This document shows, one piece after another, positions 15,320 to 18,990 of a DNA stretch of 18,990 bases. This DNA comes from Alistipes sp. UBA943. GTDB taxonomy: Bacteria; Bacteroidota; Bacteroidia; Bacteroidales; Rikenellaceae. The notes under the pieces are model-generated. The model saw nothing but the letters and a program-made list of their open reading frames with translations, had not been told where the DNA came from and made no database searches. The translations under genes and the position numbers were made by a program. Numbering within the stretch: position 1 is the first letter of the stretch; each line of letters starts with the position of its first letter. Location of the stretch: the NCBI GenBank assembly GCA_002293345.1, contig DBDB01000015.1:348-19337 (forward strand), given 5' to 3'.

Positions 15320-15321
15320 GG

Positions 15322-17094
15322 CTACTTGGATGCTTGTGCTTGGACGGTTTCTTCGATCTGTTGTTTATAACTTGAAAATTTGTCGGACTGCCACTCGGCG
15401 TAGTTCATCTGGCGGAAGAGGTTGATCAGCGTCTTGAAGAACGTGCCGCACACCTCGAAGTCGTCGAACGTGAATTCACGCGTGCAGACGTCCAGCACCA
15501 TGTTGTACATCATCTTCTGTCGCTCCATCGGGCAGTTGGCGTCGATCGAGTCGAAGGCGTCCTGTTGCAGGATCACGAAGTCGATCAACTCCGATTTCCA
15601 GAATCGCTGGTGGTACTCTACCGGTACGCCGTCGTCACCCAGAATGTTGATTTGGTCGTTCGCCTCCTTGCCGCGCTGCACGAGCGTCTTGCCTTCGTAC
15701 ACACGGCGCACCCAGTTATCCTCGATATGTTCGTTCAGATAGGTCTCGATCTCGGGATATTCCAGATACTTGGAGTACGAATCCAGTGGGTCGATTGCCG
15801 GGTAGCGTTTCGAGTCGGCACGTCCCTGCGACAGCGCATAGAAACACCTCGCCGCTTTCTTCGTCGATTCCGTGACGGGCTCCTTCAGGTTACCTCCGGC
15901 GGGGGATACGGTGCCCAAAAACGTCACGGACCCCGTTTCGCCGTTGTAGAGTTTCACCAGTCCGGCACGCGAGTAGAAGTTGGAGATGATGGCCGATAAA
16001 TCCATCGGGAAGGCATCCTGACCGGGAAGCTCCTCCAATCGGTTCGACATTTCGCGCAGCGCCTGTGCCCAACGGCTCGTGGAATCCGCCATGATGAGTA
16101 CCTTCAATCCCATCGCACGGTAATATTCGCCGATCGCCATGCCGGTATAGACACTCGCCTCGCGCGCCGCAACGGGCATGTTGGACGTGTTGCAGATGAT
16201 GATCGTACGCTCCATCAGTTTGTGTCCCGTTCGGGGGTCGACCAGTTCGGGGAACTCGGTGAAGATCTCAACCACCTCGTTCGCACGCTCGCCGCACGCC
16301 ACCATGATGATCACGTCCGCTTCGGCCTGTTTCGAGATCGCGTGCTGCAACACCGTCTTGCCGGCACCGAACGGTCCCGGGATGAAACCCGTACCGCCCT
16401 CGGCCAGCGGGTTGAACGTGTCGATCGCACGGACGCCCGTCTCCATGACACGCGACGGACGCGGTTTTTCGGCATACGCACGCACCGCCTGCTTGACGGG
16501 CCACTTCTGTACCATCGTGATGTCGTGATCCTTGCCATCCGTATCTGTAATGACGGCGATCGTGTCCGTGACTTTATATTCACCCGCCGCGGCGACGGAC
16601 TTTACGGTATACGTACCTGCCTCCATCCTCATTGTGAACGGCACCATGATCTTGTGTGCGATCCACTGCTCCTGCACCTCACCCAACCACGCGGCAGCCG
16701 ACACCCTGTCACCCGCCTTGGCCAACGGTTTGAAGGGCCACTTCTTCTCGAAATCGACGGGTTCCGTAATAGATCCGCGTGCGATGAAGAGACTCTCCAT
16801 CTTTTCGAGGTCGTTTTGCAGTCCATCGTAGTTGCGTGACAAGAGTCCGGGGGCCAGCGTTACCTCCAACATGTGACCCTCGAACTCCACACGGTCGCCG
16901 ATCTTCAGCCCGCGTGTCGAGTCGAACACCTGCACATACGCCTGGTCGCCGACGACCTTGATGACTTCCGCCATAAGCTTTACCTCCTCACCGGTGGGGA
17001 ATACATGACAGATTTCGTTTTGACCGACCGGCCCATCGGCCTTGACGATCAAGATATTGGATATGATACCGTTTACACGTCCTTTTGTTTTCAT
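15322..17094 (-). CDS. atpA: V-type ATP synthase subunit A (catalytic)
   Basis: Catalytic ATPase subunit of the V-type head. The 590-aa protein has the N-terminal barrel, the non-homologous bulge domain that separates A subunits from F-type beta (about 110-200), Walker A GPFGAGKT at 240-247, the catalytic glutamate in ACGERANE (Glu269) and the Walker B segment LKVLIMADSTSRWAQALRE at about 330-350. Length is normal for the family. The ATG at 17094 overlaps the stop of the DUF2764 gene as ATGA, and atpB follows after 2 bp. No insertion is evident, unlike in subunit B. Confidence 0.96.
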   Translation of the reverse strand: MKTKGRVNGIISNILIVKADGPVGQNEICHVFPTGEEVKLMAEVIKVVGDQAYVQVFDSTRGLKIGDRVEFEGHMLEVTLAPGLLSRNYDGLQNDLEKMESLFIARGSITEPVDFEKKWPFKPLAKAGDRVSAAAWLGEVQEQWIAHKIMVPFTMRMEAGTYTVKSVAAAGEYKVTDTIAVITDTDGKDHDITMVQKWPVKQAVRAYAEKPRPSRVMETGVRAIDTFNPLAEGGTGFIPGPFGAGKTVLQHAISKQAEADVIIMVACGERANEVVEIFTEFPELVDPRTGHKLMERTIIICNTSNMPVAAREASVYTGMAIGEYYRAMGLKVLIMADSTSRWAQALREMSNRLEELPGQDAFPMDLSAIISNFYSRAGLVKLYNGETGSVTFLGTVSPAGGNLKEPVTESTKKAARCFYALSQGRADSKRYPAIDPLDSYSKYLEYPEIETYLNEHIEDNWVRRVYEGKTLVQRGKEANDQINILGDDGVPVEYHQRFWKSELIDFVILQQDAFDSIDANCPMERQKMMYNMVLDVCTREFTFDDFEVCGTFFKTLINLFRQMNYAEWQSDKFSSYKQQIEETVQAQASK

Positions 17095-17621
17095 GCGATT
17101 TGCGTGTTTAGCGTGTCGAGTAGTTGATGGAGCATGTCGCGTCCCGTTTTTTCGTCGAGACGCATCCAGCGGGTGATCAGATTGAGTTTAACAAGATATG
17201 CCAGAATGGCATCCATATCGAAATAGTCGAAAGCAGAGAGTTCATCGACTCGATCCCAACGGATACGGTCGAGTTTGCGCTCCTTTTCGATCAGATTGGG
17301 TTCGTCGGCGACCAGTGACACGGCACGCATACGAAGGTCGCGATCGAACGCCGCCCAACGGCGCAGGAAAGTGCTCCGGGAGCGTGCACACTTGGCGTAA
17401 TAGGCATCCCACACGGGCTGTGCCAATTCGGGACGACGCCGGAGGAACCGTTCGCAGGCGAACCAGGCGTCCAGCAGCCACACCAGACGTGCATCGCGTG
17501 GGGAGACCTCCGCGAGAATCTCATCGCGAATCGCCGCAGCGTCGATACCTTTCGTGTCGCTGTCGAGCGCGTACTCGCGCAATCCTGCCACGAGGCAGTA
17601 GTATTGCCGTTGGCCGAACAT
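17091..17621 (-). CDS. DUF2764 family protein of the V-ATPase operon, shortened
   Basis: Proteins of this family sit between atpE and atpA in V-ATPase operons of Bacteroidota and chlamydiae, where the C/d central-stalk socket subunit is missing, so a stalk role has been supposed but is not read from sequence. The N-terminus, QRQYYCLVAGLREYALDSD, and the C-terminal LIEKERKLDRIRWDRVDEL and FDYFDMDAILAYLVKLNLITRW are typical. At 176 aa it is well below the roughly 270-280 aa I recall for Bacteroides homologs; the middle of the protein appears to be the part reduced. The frame is intact at both ends, so this is a compact version, not a broken gene. It is rich in Arg. It starts 2 bp after atpE ends and overlaps atpA as ATGA. 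Confidence 0.8.
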   Translation of the reverse strand: MFGQRQYYCLVAGLREYALDSDTKGIDAAAIRDEILAEVSPRDARLVWLLDAWFACERFLRRRPELAQPVWDAYYAKCARSRSTFLRRWAAFDRDLRMRAVSLVADEPNLIEKERKLDRIRWDRVDELSAFDYFDMDAILAYLVKLNLITRWMRLDEKTGRDMLHQLLDTLNTQIA

Positions 17622-17623
17622 GG

Positions 17624-18208
17624 TTATTCGGCGCGGTACAAGAGGTTGAACACCTTGTCGCGCAGCACGGATTTGAGCAACGCGTCGAAATCGGTATCCG
17701 TGAACGAGATGTAGTAACTTCCATCCTTGGGGGCGATCTTGAAGCCGCTCTTCACGCTGTTCGAGTAACCCACCTCGATACCTTTATCCATCAGTTCCTT
17801 GGCCGCGGCGGCGAACGATGATTCGAGACCTTTGGGCAGCGTGGCGGTCATATTTTTATCGCCCTTCACGGCCTCCAGGATCAACGTCTTGACGAACTCT
17901 GGATCGAGCGAGGCTTGTGAAACGGCACCCGAGGCGGCTTTCGTGACGATCATCGAGGCTATCTGCTCCTTGAGTTTCGCGATGGCCTGACGTCCTGCCT
18001 GGGAAATCTCCGTATCGGCGTTGTGGGCCACGTCACGGGCTTTCTGTTTGGCCTCCGCGACGACACGTTCCGCCTCGCGATTCGCCTCGTCAATAATGCG
18101 GTGTGCCTCGGTGCGTGCCTCCGTGACGAGACGTTCGGCCTCCGTGCGACCCTTCTCGAGACCTTCGTCGTAGAGCTTTTGGGTGAGTTGCTGCAATTTG
18201 TTATCCAT
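17624..18208 (-). CDS. atpE: V-type ATP synthase subunit E (peripheral stalk)
   Basis: Peripheral stalk subunit that holds the head against rotation. The 194-aa protein begins MDNKLQQLTQKLYDEGLEKG, followed by a long, highly charged helix with many Glu, Ala and Arg (to about 100) that would pair with a second stalk chain, then a globular C-terminal domain that caps the head. I chose the ATG at 18208; a TTG 12 bp upstream is in frame but adds four residues not expected in the family. It is the first gene of the operon. No subunit G/H gene, the usual helical partner, is present, as in other Bacteroidota operons of this type, so the second stalk chain is unknown or absent. Confidence 0.92.
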   Translation of the reverse strand: MDNKLQQLTQKLYDEGLEKGRTEAERLVTEARTEAHRIIDEANREAERVVAEAKQKARDVAHNADTEISQAGRQAIAKLKEQIASMIVTKAASGAVSQASLDPEFVKTLILEAVKGDKNMTATLPKGLESSFAAAAKELMDKGIEVGYSNSVKSGFKIAPKDGSYYISFTDTDFDALLKSVLRDKVFNLLYRAE

Positions 18209-18232
18209 AGGGGTATCCAACGTTTTTCCGCC

Positions 18233-18264
18233 TAAAAGTAGTAAAACTTTTCATACATTTGCAA
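18233..18264 (-). promoter_or_regulatory. Candidate promoter of the V-ATPase operon
   Basis: On the minus strand TTG at 18264-18262 is followed after 21 bp by TACTTTTA at 18240-18233, one base off the Bacteroidota -7 consensus TAnnTTTG. This would start transcription near 18227 and leave a leader of about 19 nt before the atpE ATG. The spacing is acceptable, but the match is imperfect and the sequence overlaps the murB promoter region. Confidence 0.4.
18254..18261 (+). promoter_or_regulatory. Candidate -7 element for murB (TACATTTG)
   Basis: An exact TAnnTTTG match that ends 4 bp before the murB ATG at 18266. Transcription would be expected to start at about the start codon, as at the cyclotransferase gene. 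I find no clear TTG at 19-21 bp upstream. Confidence 0.45.
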
Positions 18265-18265
18265 C

Positions 18266-18990
18266 ATGATTCGACAATTTAGCGATATTGACCTGAGCGA
18301 CCGCAATTCGTTCCATGTGGCGGCACGCGCCGCGAGGCTCGTGGAGTTCGATGAGGCGGCAGATTTGCCGGAAATATTTCACGAGATTCAAAAAGAGAGC
18401 ACCACCCGCGGGTGTGATGCCGAAGGCAGCTTGGGCGGGTGGCGCTGGTATGTGTTGAGTGGGGGGAACAACATGCTCTTTGCCAAAGATTATGAAGGAA
18501 CACTCATCGTTCCCGTCGCGAAGGAGATAAAGATCGTTTCGGAGGCCGAGGACAAAACTACGATCGACGTATCCGCCGGTTTGGAGTGGGACGACCTGGT
18601 CGAGTGGGCCGTGAAACGTGGTCTGTGGGGTATCGAAAATCTCTCTGCCATTCCGGGTAAAGTCGGCGCGGCGCCGGTACAGAATATAGGTGCGTATGGG
18701 GTCGAGGTGGGGGATGTTATAGATAGCGTGACGGCCTATTTCCCGGATTCCGGATTCCGGACGCTCACTCGTGAAGAGTGTAAATTTGGTTACAGGGATA
18801 GTATCTTCAAGCGGGAACGTTGTGTGATCGTCGCGCTGCGGATGACGCTATCGAGCGTCGACGCGCCACGGCTCGGGTACGGTGACGTGGAGGCCGAAGT
18901 GGCGCGTCGGGGCGGAGCGTCGCTCCGCCACATCCGCAGCGCGATTTGCGACATACGTGCCGCGAAACTACCAGACCCCCAAGAGATCGG
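18266..18990 (+). CDS. murB: UDP-N-acetylenolpyruvoylglucosamine reductase MurB, 3' end beyond window
   Basis: Flavoenzyme that reduces the enolpyruvyl group to make UDP-N-acetylmuramate in peptidoglycan synthesis. The open frame runs to the window edge (241 codons). It shows the FAD-binding SGGNNMLF at 65-72 (usually GGGSN), then GIENLSAIPGKVGAAP and QNIGAYG (122-145), and FGYRDSIFK at 174-182 with the conserved Arg177. LPDPQEIG at the cut is where the family continues into the GSFFKNP segment, so the rest of the FAD/substrate domain lies outside. This is the E. coli (type I) form. Residues about 44-60 (ESTTRGCDAEGSLGGWR) look extra compared with relatives and contain the 12-bp palindrome CACCCGCGGGTG at 18403-18414. 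It is transcribed divergently from the V-ATPase operon. Confidence 0.92.
   Translation, partial: MIRQFSDIDLSDRNSFHVAARAARLVEFDEAADLPEIFHEIQKESTTRGCDAEGSLGGWRWYVLSGGNNMLFAKDYEGTLIVPVAKEIKIVSEAEDKTTIDVSAGLEWDDLVEWAVKRGLWGIENLSAIPGKVGAAPVQNIGAYGVEVGDVIDSVTAYFPDSGFRTLTREECKFGYRDSIFKRERCVIVALRMTLSSVDAPRLGYGDVEAEVARRGGASLRHIRSAICDIRAAKLPDPQEI
18403..18414. repeat. 12-bp perfect palindrome inside murB
   Basis: CACCCGCGGGTG reads the same on both strands. It lies in the part of murB that encodes residues 46-50, within a stretch that seems to be extra relative to other MurB proteins. It may be the core of a small inserted hairpin, or a chance product of GC-rich coding sequence. Confidence 0.35.

Noticed and set aside
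18209..18220. TTG start for atpE at 18220
   Set aside because: The ATG at 18208 gives the family-like MDNKLQQLTQKLY N-terminus.

Overview
This is a gene-dense stretch of a Bacteroidota chromosome, probably Bacteroidales. The signs are ClpP, transketolase and trigger factor sequences of Bacteroidales type, TAnnTTTG promoter elements, weak Shine-Dalgarno signals, AT-rich intergenic DNA between GC-richer genes, and a short V-type ATPase operon with a DUF2764 gene. Genus is not resolved. I see no tRNA, rRNA, CRISPR array, transposase or phage gene.

Layout. (1) Positions 123-5392, minus strand: a protein-quality-control operon, trigger factor (tig) -> clpP -> clpX, followed by transketolase (tkt), whose start lies inside the end of clpX. 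(2) Positions 5393-5458: an AT-rich divergent promoter region. (3) Positions 5459-11025, plus strand: a five-gene operon of a lipoprotein glutaminyl-peptide cyclotransferase, an M20 amidohydrolase, RNase R, the menaquinone enzyme MqnC and a TlpA-like thioredoxin lipoprotein. Three of its four junctions are ATGA stop/start overlaps. (4) Positions 11025-11060: a perfect 18+18 bp palindrome that probably terminates transcription from both sides. (5) Positions 11072-18208, minus strand: the V-type ATPase operon, E - DUF2764 - A - B - (possible 33-codon ORF) - D - I - K. (6) Positions 18209-18265: a second divergent promoter region, then the 5' part of murB, cut by the window end.

How the genes work together. 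Trigger factor folds nascent chains and ClpXP degrades failed ones. The cyclotransferase would cap N-terminal glutamines of exported proteins, and the TlpA-like protein would handle thiols in the same compartment. MqnC indicates menaquinone synthesis by the futalosine route. The rotary ATPase couples ATP to ion movement, and its K subunit carries all five residues of the Enterococcus NtpK sodium site at a constant offset, so Na+ coupling is likely.

Most of the window is ordinary housekeeping. The points most worth a second look are a ClpX with no N-terminal zinc-binding domain and about 65 extra residues before Walker A, part of which looks like an in-frame interspersed repeat; extra segments in V-ATPase subunit B and in MurB; a possible coupled small ORF between subunits B and D; and -7 elements so close to two start codons that the mRNAs could be leaderless. 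I found no clearly new multi-gene system.
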